Under the pieces are notes generated by a model. That model saw only the letters and a list, made by a program, of their open reading frames with translations, searched no databases and was not told the origin of the DNA. A DNA stretch of 64,000 nucleotides. Source: Incurvaria masculella. Its lineage: Eukaryota > Arthropoda > Insecta > Lepidoptera > Incurvariidae. This document shows, one piece after another, positions 10,055 to 20,339 of the stretch. The stretch covers positions 1,123,501 to 1,187,500 of the forward strand of contig OX335659.1 of NCBI GenBank assembly GCA_946894095.1. Reading direction: 5' to 3'. A program made the position numbers and the translations under genes. Position 1 is the stretch's first letter. The number at the start of each line of letters is the position of its first letter.

Positions 10055-12712
10055 TACAAAATAAAACGTAGAAATTATAAAATGAAAAATAAAGAAAAAT
10101 TTTTAAACCTTATATCAAAACAAGAATGGTCAGAAATATACCATGAAAATTGTCCAAGCAATAAATACAACAAATTTAATCAAATTCTAACTGATAACAT
10201 AGACTCTTGTTTTCCAATTAAAACATTTATAATAAAACATAAGATTAAAAAATGGACAACCAAAGGAACAATAATATCTAGTAGAATAAAAAGAAAAATG
10301 TACACAAATTTCAAACAAAATAAATGCCTTATCTTGGAAAAACAATACAAACATTACAGCAATATATTCAAAAAAGTTATTAAAAAAGCTAAACAATTAT
10401 CCAATGACATGGAAATAAAGGAATCATCAAACAAGGTGAAAACTGTATGGAATATTATTAAACGAGATACAAATCAAAACTTAAGTATTCAAAGAGAAAA
10501 TATCACACTTACTATTAATGGAACTATCGTTATAGACAGTAAGGAAGTAGCAAATGAACTCAACAACCATTATATTAATATAGGAATACAATTACCAAGA
10601 AAAAATCATCCACTAGAAAATAAATATAAACAGATGCTAAGTAATAAAAAAATCGACACTAGTAAGTCATTGTTTATTGAACCTACCACTGAAGACGAAA
10701 TAATAAAAATAATAAATTCTTTGAAGAAAACGAAAGCAGTAGGTTATGATGATATATCAACAGAAATATTAAAAGAAACAAAACGATACATATCCAAACC
10801 GCTCATGCATATAATCAATTGTTGTCTAGAAGCAGGTATCTACCCAGAATGTTTAAAAATAGCGAAAATTATTCCTTTACTTAAAAAAGGAGACAAAACA
10901 GACCCGTCAAACTATAGACCAATATCCATACTATCACCGATTTCTAAAATATTTGAAAAGGTAGTGACAGCAAGATTGGTTTCATATTTTGAAAAGAATA
11001 ACTTTTTTAATAATAATCAATTTGGATATCGAAAATCTAAATCTACAATAAATGCAATAATCCAACTGACATCAAAAATATTGAATTCTCTAAATAATAA
11101 ACGTCATTGTGCAGGATTGTATTGCGACCTAAGTAAGGCGTTTGATAGCGTAGACCACCAAATATTACTGGACAAACTGGAATTTTATGGCATTCGAGGT
11201 CCCCAATTAAATTTTTTCAAATCATATTTAAAACAGCGAATACAATATGTCGAATTGCAAACAATTAATGAAAGAAACATTTTAGTCAAGACATCATCGG
11301 ATGAAAAGAAAATGCTATGTGGTGTTCCACAAGGATCTGTTCTGGGCCCACTTTTATTTTTAATCTTTGTAAACGATCTTCCAGATAATATAACAACAAG
11401 ATATGTGTCTTTATTCGCTGATGACACTAGCTTGATAATTGAAACAGAATCGAAAGAAAACCTGGCAAAAGAAATAAACAAAAGCTTAAATGAACTAGAG
11501 GAATGGTTTAAATGTAACAAATTAACACTTAACAAATCAAAAACATGTTATTCAATATATACGAAAAATTCCAACTACCAAAAAAATATTATTATAAAAG
11601 ATATTAAAGATATTAAAATAGTCAATAACACAAAATTTTTAGGAATTTATATAGATGATAAATTGAACTGGCAGACACATATCGAGCAAATTATAAACAA
11701 AATTGCGAGCGCCTGTTATGCTTTAAAAACCTTAAAACCCACAACATGCGTTGATACACTTAAGCAGGTCTATTATGCATACGTAGAGTCTAAGCTCAGA
11801 TATGGTTTGGAAGTGTGGGGAAATAGCGTAAATATAGAAAAGATATTAATAATCCAAAAGAAATCAATCCGGATTATAGAGGGAGCTAAATTTCGAGACA
11901 CGTGTCGACCTCTTTTTGTAAAGCACAAGATATTAACTGTGATCGCTCTTTATATCTTAGTATCAGCTGTCAATACATTTAAAAACAAAGAAATATTAGA
12001 GACGGTGGGGAAAACTCAGAAATATAGTTTAAGAGATAATAAAAATATAAAATTGACTTTACCAAAATGTCTAATGTTTAAAAATAGTCAGCAATACATG
12101 AGCATTAAAATTTATAATCAACTGAATAAAACAATCACAGAAACCAGTAACATCCATTTATTTCAAAAGAAATTGAAAGAATACCTTGTAAATAAGCCAT
12201 ATTATAAATTAGACGAATTTTTCGAAAATAAGGATTTTAGCTTTGACAAATAGGCATATTAAGTTTTAACATTACATGTTTTTATTTTTCTATTGTTGAC
12301 TGCAATTTTTTTTTTAATGTAATGATTTTATTTTAAATTATAATATGTTACCACTGTTTTATTTAATGTAATGAATTATTGTAATTTTATGAATATTTTA
12401 TGCAGCGGAATTTTAATCATGTAAAAAATATGTAAGGGTACAAATGTTATTTTTATTTTTTAAATCTTTGTTTTTATGTTGAATTATAATTTTTTTTATT
12501 TCGAATGTTATTTATTTTGTAATTTTATGTCTAACTTTGTTTTATCTTTGATTGGTATTGTTCAAACCTTTGTTAATTTCATGTGTTTAAAATGTTCTGT
12601 TTGAAAATTTTATTTCTATGTTGAAATACTTAAATTATTTATTTATCTTAAATACTATTTACTATGCTGTATGGCCAAAAAAGTAAATAAAGGATTTGAT
12701 TTGATTTGATTA
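10055..12712 (+). mobile_element. 5'-truncated non-LTR retrotransposon (LINE), CR1/Jockey group
   Basis: The insertion holds the reverse-transcriptase ORF and an AT-rich 3' untranslated region of about 450 bp. The 3' end is AAATAAAGG followed by a TTTGA microsatellite-like tail, as is usual for several LINE clades. The readable frame begins just upstream of the first ATG, within the linker that normally follows the endonuclease, so the endonuclease domain is absent. No clear target-site duplication was found by eye. Confidence 0.85.
10082..12253 (+). CDS. Reverse transcriptase of a non-LTR retrotransposon (ORF2, lacks endonuclease)
   Basis: This 723-residue open frame would catalyse target-primed reverse transcription of LINE RNA. 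Seen directly: NYRPIS near residue 277, DLSKAFDSVDH near 349, GVPQGSVLGP near 414 and the catalytic FADD at 445-448, followed by the thumb-like NKLTLNKSKT region and the insect-LINE style LKEYLVNKPYYKLDEFF end. The start resembles the linker between endonuclease and RT in intact elements, so the ATG at 10082 is probably just the first surviving Met of a larger ORF. The frame has no stop or frameshift, unlike every other transposon coding piece here, so the copy is likely young. The coding strand is strongly A-rich. Family call CR1/Jockey group by motif style; exact clade uncertain. Confidence 0.9.
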   Translation: MKNKEKFLNLISKQEWSEIYHENCPSNKYNKFNQILTDNIDSCFPIKTFIIKHKIKKWTTKGTIISSRIKRKMYTNFKQNKCLILEKQYKHYSNIFKKVIKKAKQLSNDMEIKESSNKVKTVWNIIKRDTNQNLSIQRENITLTINGTIVIDSKEVANELNNHYINIGIQLPRKNHPLENKYKQMLSNKKIDTSKSLFIEPTTEDEIIKIINSLKKTKAVGYDDISTEILKETKRYISKPLMHIINCCLEAGIYPECLKIAKIIPLLKKGDKTDPSNYRPISILSPISKIFEKVVTARLVSYFEKNNFFNNNQFGYRKSKSTINAIIQLTSKILNSLNNKRHCAGLYCDLSKAFDSVDHQILLDKLEFYGIRGPQLNFFKSYLKQRIQYVELQTINERNILVKTSSDEKKMLCGVPQGSVLGPLLFLIFVNDLPDNITTRYVSLFADDTSLIIETESKENLAKEINKSLNELEEWFKCNKLTLNKSKTCYSIYTKNSNYQKNIIIKDIKDIKIVNNTKFLGIYIDDKLNWQTHIEQIINKIASACYALKTLKPTTCVDTLKQVYYAYVESKLRYGLEVWGNSVNIEKILIIQKKSIRIIEGAKFRDTCRPLFVKHKILTVIALYILVSAVNTFKNKEILETVGKTQKYSLRDNKNIKLTLPKCLMFKNSQQYMSIKIYNQLNKTITETSNIHLFQKKLKEYLVNKPYYKLDEFFENKDFSFDK

Positions 12713-13003
12713 GTTGTCATGACCTCCCTAGGAGTGCACTAAATAAGGATTTTTAAAGGCTACTACGTTTTTTAAAACTAACGGCTTTTCACGCAGCGGC
12801 TGGCATTCTCCGACGTTTCGAGCTGATCGTTCAGCCCGTTGTCAAGGAGGCAGCCGCCACGTTCGTACGCAGCAGCCGACTGCATACTACATTGTCCGGG
12901 GTCAGCAACGTTTTTATGGGGAAATATTGTGTCCTTCATTTCATTGATGCGATTGCGCTCACCGGGTCCCATAGCAGGCGCGATCGATGCATTATCTCCT
13001 TCC
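12713..13003. other. Short intergenic stretch
   Basis: It contains CGACGTTTCGAGCTGATCG followed by GTTCAGCCC, a wording common in moth repeats, but no second copy in this window allowed a boundary to be set. Confidence 0.3.
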
Positions 13004-13320
13004 TTTTTAGGGTTCCGTACCCAAAGGGTGCCAACGGAGCTAAGCCTCCACTGTCCGTCCGTCCGTCCGTCCGTCCGTCCGTCCGTCCGTCCGTCCGTCC
13101 GTTTGTCACAGGGCTGTATTCATCAACCGTAATAGGTAGGCAGCCGAAATTTTCACAGAATGTGTATTTATTTTGCCGCTATAACAACAAATAGGTAACA
13201 TTAAAAAATAATAATAATTAAAGGGGGCCCCATACAAAAAACGTGTTTTTTGTGTTAAGTCTTGTACGATGATACGGACCCCTACGTGCGTGATTCCGAC
13301 TCGCATTTGGCCGGTTTTTT
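13004..13320 (-). repeat. Repeat B, copy 2, with CCGT array
   Basis: Minus orientation: it opens TTTTTAGGGTTCCGTACCC and ends TTTGGCCGGTTTTTT. The internal microsatellite is a perfect run of CCGT units of roughly 50 bp at about 13049-13102, longer than in most copies. Confidence 0.8.
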
Positions 13321-13369
13321 ATCTGTTTCTGAAACTGATGAGTTGTTGTACGAACGCCCACAGGTTTCT

Positions 13370-13540
13370 AGCTACGTTTCCCCAGCTCCGCTCGGGTGAA
13401 TATCCAAGAAAACATTGACTGGAACGGAGGCGGGTATCTCAGTAAGTAATTTATAAACCAGTGAAGTTTCTTCGAGGTTTCTTCTTCACCGAGTTAATCG
13501 AATCCGCGGTCTCAATAAGTTGTACAGAATTTAGCTGTCG
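13370..13540. repeat. RTE-like scrap followed by repeat L (inverted)
   Basis: CCCAGCTCCGCTCGGGTGAA marks the same small scrap seen at 6598 and 48990. From about 13440, AACCAGTGAAGTTTCTTC and GAGTTAATCGAATCCGCG are the reverse complement of repeat L at 4875. Neither is coding. Confidence 0.4.
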
Positions 13541-13792
13541 TGCTGAATCGAACAAAGATTCGGTAATCGCAGTCGTTAGGCGACCGTCACGTACATGTTC
13601 ATGGAGATGATTACGCCCACGTCAATACTCACCGAACCAAGCATACACAGAGCTTCGAGATGGGGCCTTCATAGCCAAATACCTGTTGAACTGTCTAGCG
13701 AATCTCTGATTGAACTAAACCGCAGCGAAAATCGTAAATAAAGCGAAAATGGTCTAGAGTTAAATCAATGACGCCACGATGATATTGCAAAT

Positions 13793-14268
13793 TTAAGGTG
13801 GCCCTTCCCAGGGACTCACTCATTCGCGGGCACGGTATAAAACCGTGATATTTCGCTCTGGGAACATCTCTGTATCAAAGAAAAATACAGGCTCCGTGAT
13901 GAGGAGGATGCAACATGTCCACAAAGCAGACAATGCGCATAGCTTTTGATTTGGCAAGATTTAAGAAAATTTTACTGACAAAATGACTTATAACTAAAAG
14001 TAAATCACGACCGCTGTAGTTAACAATGAGACAAAAATAAGGTTTTTTTTATCCACCTGTAAAGTTATTGTATAAAACGCGAAATAAATTTCCCTTCGGA
14101 TCTTATAACTTAGAAACCAAACACTATTTTACAATGCCAATGGTCATCAGACATCTGGTTCGATTAAATAAAGCTGTTTTGAGTATAATTTTCGATCTCC
14201 GACAAGAAATATGTGCGCATGATCTTTTTTCCACGTTTGAGGGGAGTTGAGCTGGAAGGCCGAACTAA
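13793..14268 (+). mobile_element. MITE C, copy 1
   Basis: The left end is TTAAGGTGGCCC followed by CATTCGCGGGCACGGTA; the decayed right end is GGGAGTTGAGCTGGAAGGCC. Internal words (CTCCGTGATGAGGAGGATGC, ACGACCGCTGTAGT, TTATAACTTAGAAACCAAAC) match the complete copies at 28825 and 59709. It is internally shorter than they are. No ORF. Confidence 0.8.
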
Positions 14269-14443
14269 ATGTTCCCATTGAGTTCTATTTTTAATTTCTT
14301 TCATTGTAAGTGGCCAGATCCAGAAACTTTCAGTATACCCAACGTGTGGGAAATGTATTAAATGATGCAATTCATGCAATTTCATTGCATATTCTACCTT
14401 ATTTCCTCCTCCTCCATTTCCTATCCTCAACTGTTCTACTTTT

Positions 14444-14800
14444 TTTTTATGTGACTGGACATGGATGGCTAATACCACACCTTCTGTCATGGTATTAGCC
14501 CAACACACCACATGGGAACTAGGTGCCGTGCCAGGACCTTCCTTATATTGCACGGCTACATTGAACTGGATGGAAAACACGGAAAATTTTCATTGCCGCT
14601 TCGACCATCGTTCACCCAATGCGATGGTACCAACCCGGGCGGGATAAACCCTACCACCTAGTAAGTAACGTGGAATCCGAGCCACGGCCAGCCTCTCTCA
14701 ACGGTCGAAAGGTCACCCATCCAAGATCAGACCGGACCCAGCGTTGCTTAACTTCGGAGAGCGATCGCCGAAGTGTCGCGCCACTGGGCCACTGAGGCTG
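14444..14800 (-). mobile_element. SINE-5S, full-length copy
   Basis: Read on the minus strand, the head carries GATCGCTCTCCGAAGTTAAG, then CAACGCTGGGTCCGG and TGGATGGGTGACC, which are the internal control regions (box A and box C) of 5S rRNA. The body and tail are the same as SINE-A (GGTACCATCGCATTGG, TCAATGTAGCCGTGCAATAT, ATTAGCCATCCATGTCC) and it ends in an A run. The 5S-type head implies pol III transcription through TFIIIA-type contacts; that is inference. Confidence 0.88.
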
Positions 14801-15646
14801 ACAAAACTGTTGATGTTCATATAAACAAAAACAAAATCAGACTATATTTTACAATAATGATCCTAGTAATAAATCTGCCACAGAAATGACTCATCAAGGG
14901 AGTAGATTGACTTTAAAGGTACCCCTAAAGGTAAGATTGCAAGAATCGCTGGATTATTAACTGGCTTAATTATAATTTGGGATCTTACGGAGCTGTGGGA
15001 GGAACACGAGTAAGATAATAATGGAATCCGCGACGTATTAACCGTAAAATTTAACCTCCCTATTTGCATAATTTACGAGACCGTACACAAATTCCTTCAG
15101 GGTGCGGACTCGCTGCGCCGAACCACATATTACTTTGAATATTGAAAAAATTACCCAGAAGTCACCGTTCATTTCGTATTTCTCTGTTTTTAAAGACACT
15201 CGAGATACCATTATGGACGTTGCTCCATGGAACGTATATCCCTTGTTATACCCCATTTTTAATGTATCCTCAACACTCAGAGAGCAGACAATCAGAGCAC
15301 CGATAGTGAAGGATTTTCTCAAAATCCTTTCACTGCCGCATCGCCAGGTTATGGAACTAGTTAAGGAATTCCTTCCTTATACCTTCTTCCTTAGTGTCTT
15401 TAAACGTAAAATTCGCAATTTTTTTTTGTCCGCAAATAATTGTGCCCCGCTAAGCGTGGTTAACGAAGTCGTAACGTAAAAATGATGCTAAAGTTTAAGT
15501 CTGAGTACAGTGTATTATCTATGGATCACAAAAAAGATGACCAGAGATAAATTCAGCAGTTCTGGGAGAATTTATGTCATCGGCACTGTTTTTAATTAAT
15601 GGATAAAAAACTCTCATTCTACGAACATCTAAATTGATGTTTAATA
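14801..15646. other. Intergenic DNA, no gene recognised
   Basis: Plus-strand frame 15102-15479 is open for 125 codons and overlaps minus-strand frames. None has a known motif, signal peptide or clear codon bias, and I treat them as chance. Confidence 0.4.
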
Positions 15647-16299
15647 CTTGTAAAACCCGCTTAATAAGATTGTCAAGGGGATAGGCGCAAAAATCGTCTT
15701 TAACGGGAAATCGTCTTAAGCGGGAAGAGTAATCTGCTGTTGTCGCAGACTCACGCAATAAAGAATTTCCTATGTAGTTTAGTTTATCAAGACCTTCTCT
15801 GGAATCAATCGAACAAAGATATCGCCTTAGTTGCACAACAACTTCTAGTGCAGCACTGATGATTGGAACAGGCAGTTCTTCATCTTCGTCGCATTATCCC
15901 TCATTTTTCGATCTGATCTCGTTGACCAGTATGGTCGCTGATGATGTCTTATAATGTACGGGATTCAGTTGCAGAGATGTTGTCAAACTCTTGAAGAATT
16001 TCGCGCTCAAGTTGGGGGATATTAATCTTATTTTTGTCGTAAGCGAAAAAGCCAGTTTTTTGTAAGCAATTTACGATGGTTTAAGTCGCTCTGTGAGGGG
16101 CGAACCTTTGAAGCTAGCTCCGAGTTCGCTCAAGACACGTACTAACTACGTCGTCAAAAATATCGTTTTAAGCAGATTTTGGGTCGTATCAAGCGGAAAA
16201 AAGTATTCGAAAAATTTAAGTAGAGCATGGGACCAGCACAAAAGATCGTATTATATGGGAAATCGTATTAACCAGGATCGTTTTAAGCTAGTTTTACTG
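15647..16299 (-). mobile_element. pogo/Tigger-like DNA transposon remnant
   Basis: On the minus strand it begins CAGTAAAACTAGCTTAAAACG and closes with AATCTTATTAAGCGGGTTTT, so the termini are inverted. Both subterminal zones carry repeated TTAATACGAT / TTAAGACGATTT units and a GGTCCCATG or ATCCCCTTGAC word, the layout typical of pogo/Tigger ends. Between them is a decayed transposase end. About 650 bp remains, so most of the transposase gene has been lost. Confidence 0.6.
15950..16080 (-). pseudogene. Pogo-family transposase C-terminal remnant
   Basis: The minus-strand translation contains TIVNCLQKTGFFAYDKNKIN and continues IPQLEREILQEFDN, resembling the stretch after the last catalytic residue of pogo/Tigger transposases (an N-C-hydrophobic-K-x-GF pattern). 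Stops follow soon after, and the catalytic DDE part is absent. It cannot encode an active enzyme. Confidence 0.45.
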
Positions 16300-16750
16300 A
16301 ATATGATCTTTAAAAATGTAGGTTTTTTAGTGGGTGTGACAGTCGCATATATCATTCACTTAGAACAAATAGCAATCGGTTTGTCGGACCATTCGCCAGG
16401 TATTACGTCCCAGAGATCGTCGCACAAAGCTCCTACCTACACGTCTCTGGTATTCAAGGCACTTCTCTCATAATCCACATGCCCAGAATATTCCAGTGGG
16501 GATGCGAACCCTTCCGGAAAACAATAAAATGCTTGGATGCATTAAAACCTATTAAGTCGGGTTCCTCACACACCGACTCCCGCTATTGTTTCTCAGCTCT
16601 ACCCGAGGCTATGCGTATACACAATGCGTACGTATATAATAATTAATCCTGACCCGAAGAAGCGAGGGCTCAGACACGCTAAGAGTCTTCCGCGGATTGG
16701 TTTGAGTAATTGAGGTTGGGTGCTATATTCAGAGGGTATAAAGAAAAAAA
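16300..16750. other. Intergenic DNA, no gene recognised
   Basis: No repeat or coding signal was seen by eye. Confidence 0.4.
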
Positions 16751-17390
16751 AATTAACAAAAAAAATAACCGACTTCAAAGAAAAAGCACTAAAAAGTAAA
16801 AAAATAATTTCCATTTTTTTAGTTACGATTTCTGTTATTTTTTGAGTCGGCGTCAGCCGGGCACGCGCTGCGCCAATCAAGAGAACCTAACCTAACCTAA
16901 CCTAACCTAACCTAACTTAACCTAACCTTGGCTGACACCGACTCAATAAATAACAGAAATCGTTACTACAAAAATGGAAATTATTTTTTTACTTTTTAGT
17001 GCTTTTTCTTTGAAGTCGGTTATTTTTTTTGTTAATTTTTTTTTAAATTTGTTTATTTTTAGTGAATCTGAAGTACACTTACTAATTTGTACACGTCCTT
17101 TCCAATAAAAAAATAATCACCGAAATCGGTGGCGTTATATTGAGTTATTCGTCCATTTGTCGCGCACATCTTAATACAAATTTAAGACTTTTATGATTTT
17201 CTTATGGATATCATTGTCAGAACTTAACCAAATTAAAATGGGACCACTTCGGAAGCACTAGCTATCATGTAAAAAAATAATTAACAAAATCGGTTCACCC
17301 AGACAAAAGTTATGAGATAATAAACAAAAAAAAAACAAAAAAAAAACATACAGACGAATTGATAACCTCCTCCTTTTTTGAAGTCGGTTA
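16751..17390 (+). repeat. Repeat F with a hairpin around telomere-like repeats
   Basis: Two parts. Arms 16751-16858 and 16930-17037 are near-perfect inverted copies of about 108 bp (AACCGACTTCAAAGAAAAAG against CTTTTTCTTTGAAGTCGGTT). The right arm runs on into the ordinary F sequence (ACACGTCCTTTCCAATAAAA, CAGACGAATTGATAACCTCC) and ends TTTGAAGTCGGTTA. A second F copy without the hairpin is at 42641-43062. No ORF. Confidence 0.8.
16884..16927 (-). repeat. Interstitial telomere-like (TTAGG)n tract
   Basis: Seven perfect CCTAA units and one CTTAA variant, in tandem, equal (TTAGG)n on the minus strand, the canonical insect telomere repeat. The tract lies in the roughly 70-bp spacer between the inverted arms of repeat F, not at a chromosome end. 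Confidence 0.85.
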
Positions 17391-17532
17391 AAAATATAAT
17401 GAGTAAAGGATGGTATATCCTGTGACTGCTGCCGGCACATAGGAACGAAAAGTTTAGCAGACAAAAAATACGAGTTACCCGGGGAATGTTGGTCCATGAG
17501 TTTGATTTTAATTTCGTGCAACCAGCATAAGA

Positions 17533-17938
17533 TTTTTTTTATGCGACCTGACATGGATGTCTAATACCACACAACTACCGTTATGATATTAGCCCAATAC
17601 ACCACATTCCCGAAGGAATTAGGTGCCATGCCAGGACCTTCCCTTTGTGAGCTCAGCTACATTGAACTGGATGGAAAACACGGACAATTTTTCATTGCCG
17701 CTTCGACCATCTTTTCATCCAATGCGATGGTACCAACCCGGGCGGGCTTAAACCCTTCCACCTAGTAGGGGAAGGGGACCTACAGTTTTACATGGATTCC
17801 GAACCATGGAGCAGCTCGCATTCGTGACAAAATGCACTTATCGAACTCGGAAAGAGAAAGACAGTGGTGCAAGCCGGAATCGAACCCAGGCCTCTGGTAC
17901 GCTAGGCCAGTCCCCGCGCCACTAGGCTACGAGCCGCT
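17533..17938 (-). mobile_element. SINE-A, full-length copy
   Basis: Read on the minus strand it has the head with A box TAGCCTAGTGG and B box GGTTCGATTCC, both good matches to tRNA-type pol III promoters. The body TAAGTGCATTT, GGTACCATCGCATTGG and TTCAATGTAGC follows, with tail GACATCCATGTCAGGTCGC and an A run. It is one of the least damaged copies. Confidence 0.9.
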
Positions 17939-18195
17939 TAAAGTTATTGACAAAGTTATTTTGTACAGGCTGAACTTATAAATACCGGTATCGCTTAAGG
18001 CGAGTGTCTGTATCCAAAACCAATCAACCTCCTTTCATCAACACATTGAAATTTTAAAATGATTTTTTTTTATTTAAACTGAAAAAACATTTAAAAAACA
18101 GTTACGAAATTAACCTTTGAGCAGCGTTGGGAGGTTCGTTTGCCTAATGTCGAACCTCCGCCGACGCCGCCAAGCTGCGAGCCGACTGCTACGCG

Positions 18196-18460
18196 GTAAG
18201 TAAATAATATACTGCTTCGTACTAAGCAGGTACGGCACTTGTTCGAAATTGACCGTGAAGCAAGGACACATTAATTAAAGTAAGAGCCCAGTAAAAATAA
18301 CTACTTTACGAATATACTGCAAGGCCGGACGCGAACCAGCAAAACGTACCATTCGCGGTTATTGCGTCTACCAATTTCACGACCTGCTGCGTACCCATAA
18401 TTTGGGATTCTCCCGTAATCAATGCCTGCTACTAATACAGTGTTTAATATTATATCTAAA
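18196..18460 (+). repeat. Repeat G, left partial copy
   Basis: It contains TACTAAGCAGGTAC, GACCGTGAAGCAAGGACACA, CTACTTTACGAATATACTGC, then the core GTACCATTCGCGG, TTGCGTCTACCAATTTC and CATAATTTGGGATTCTCC. The closing terminus is missing. The core is repeated in direct orientation at 19365-19500. Confidence 0.7.
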
Positions 18461-18751
18461 CACATTTATTTAACGCTTCATCTGCGTTGCCGACATTGAC
18501 TACATAGTGCCGTTATCACGAAAAATCACGAGGTAGTTCAAAATCAGCAAGCATGGAACGAACTCTTTGTATGGGGGCGGCGTAGACAATTTGTAATACA
18601 AGAGCGGCAGCGCCGGCGAGTGAGTTTCAGCAACACTTAAGAACATGTAAGAGCTGTACAGGACGCTATTTAGTCCTACGAACATTCGATATTGCGCGTC
18701 TCGAATTCGCAACCCGCACCAGCAAAACAGGAGGAACGGCAGAACGTCTAA
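18461..18751. other. Sequence between repeats G and H
   Basis: It contains a small echo of G (CCCGCACCAGCAAAACAGG) near 18712-18731 but otherwise shows no shared repeat and no coding motif. Confidence 0.4.
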
Positions 18752-19362
18752 AATGCAGATCGTATAATATAATATTTTAACAAAATTTTAAAACCATGCA
18801 CAACGTATAATCGGCAGATTGAATAATCTTATACGTAGTGCATGAAGAAGTTTAAAAAACAAAATTACTTATTTCTCCATGCATAACGTATAATAGTCAC
18901 AACGTATAAAATTATGATCTTTATTCACGAAAAAAGAAAACCATGCATATCATATAATCCAAAAGCTTTTCATACGATAAGCGCCCTTATGTATATTCTG
19001 TTAAAGCGTATACTCGCACGCGACTTTTCGACCGTCTCAATTAGCGTTGTAGCAAATTGTTACTCTTTAACAAATATCGATTCGTAGCAATTTCAGCCTT
19101 AAATGTATCGTTATTAGGGCGCTTTATGCAGTGTTTCTTGGCATATTATACGTTCTGCATGGTTTTCTTTTTTGTGAATTCACGTTAGGAATATTATACG
19201 TTGTGACCATTATACGTTCTGCATGATGCAGTTGATTCTATTTTTAAACTTTCTTCATGCAAAACGTATAAAATTATACGTTGTGAATATTATACGATAT
19301 GCATGGTTTTGATTTTATGGAAAAAAATACTTTTATACGTTGTAAATATTATACGTAGTGAA
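18752..19362. mobile_element. Repeat H: long inverted repeat studded with ACGTATAAT motifs
   Basis: The left half (about 18790-18995) and right half (about 19110-19330) are imperfect reverse complements, sharing CATGAAGAAGTTTAAAAA, CACAACGTATAA and AAAGAAAACCATGCA words. About 14 copies of ACGTATAAT or its complement ATTATACGT, usually next to TGCATG or TTGTGA, are spread over both arms. There is no ORF. Repeated subterminal motifs in a foldback suggest transposase-binding sites. Superfamily not recognised; no second copy in the window. Confidence 0.7.
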
Positions 19363-19672
19363 TACGACTCGCAAAACATACCTACCATTCGCGGGTGTTG
19401 CGTCTAACCAATTTCGCCCCCTTCTGTAAACCCATAATTTGGAATTCTCCTACCGTAATCTGACCGTAAATAATGCCTCCAACTAACACAGTATTCCAGG
19501 TCCAGGTATCCGGATCCAGCCTTGCAGTATATTGGTAAAGTAGTTTTTTTAAAGGGATCTTTCTTTAATTAATGTCTCCTTGCTTCACGGTCGATTATAC
19601 ATACATACATGTCACATTCCTTGGAATAAGCGACGTACATGCTTAGTACGAAAAAGTATATTTACTAAAATT
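19363..19672 (+). repeat. Repeat G, right partial copy
   Basis: It starts inside the G core (CCATTCGCGGGTGTTGCGTC, CATAATTTGGAATTCTCC) and proceeds through CTCCTTGCTTCACGGTCGA to the terminus ACATACATACATGTCACATT and TGCTTAGTACGAAAAAGTAT. The terminus is inverted relative to the left end at 18196, as expected for a terminal inverted repeat. Confidence 0.7.
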
Positions 19673-20339
19673 AAATGTTGTCTTACATACCCTTATGGAA
19701 CTTCATGCAATCAGGTGCCAACACATTATTATTTCGTGCAAAATGCTCTAAGCAGGGAGCAGAAGCCATTGCGTTTATAGGCTGTTGTTCATTTATGATT
19801 TAGTACGTACCGTAAAATTAATTTTGTGAATAATGTTTATTACTGAAAGATAGATCGTTACGCACGTTTGCCGAAAATCCTACGAATGTGTCGTGGAACA
19901 TTGGCGGAAGAGAGAAATATAACAATGGCGGATGAGAGATCGTGGATGTTTGTCTCATCATTACAGTGTTTACTGAGACGAAAATTGCTGGTTTTGAAGC
20001 GAAACCAAAAACGCATTGCTTTCTTCAGGAGCGACGTATTTAAATGTAAAACCGGACAAATATGAGTCTGACTCGCGCAACGAAGGTTCCGTGAAGATAA
20101 TATTTTTGTGGTTTTTTTAGTGCTTCTTGCCAAATTTCATTTACTCTAGGTTAGGTAAACAGGACCTGGAGGTTTTAATTTATTTTCGAGTTTCGAAATT
20201 GGCACTAATCGCCGCACTTTTTGGATATTTTTTTATGAAAAACCGGTATGGGTTGTTGTGCTGAAGGACCAAAGGTACTCAGAAGGCCGCCACCTTAGCT
20301 GATGAAACCACGCTCAGCGAGGCGCCACACCAGCGGGTT
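19673..20339. other. Intergenic DNA with a repeat B end
   Basis: About 20047-20095 is the first 50 bp of repeat B in plus orientation (AAACCGGACAAATATGAGTC, then CGAAGGTTCCGTG), abruptly ended. The rest has no recognised feature. Confidence 0.45.

Noticed and set aside
15102..15479. A 125-residue plus-strand gene
   Set aside because: It overlaps minus-strand frames of similar length and has no recognisable domain.
16884..16927. A chromosome end
   Set aside because: The telomere-type tract is only 44 bp, carries a variant unit, and is enclosed by inverted arms with normal interspersed DNA on both sides.
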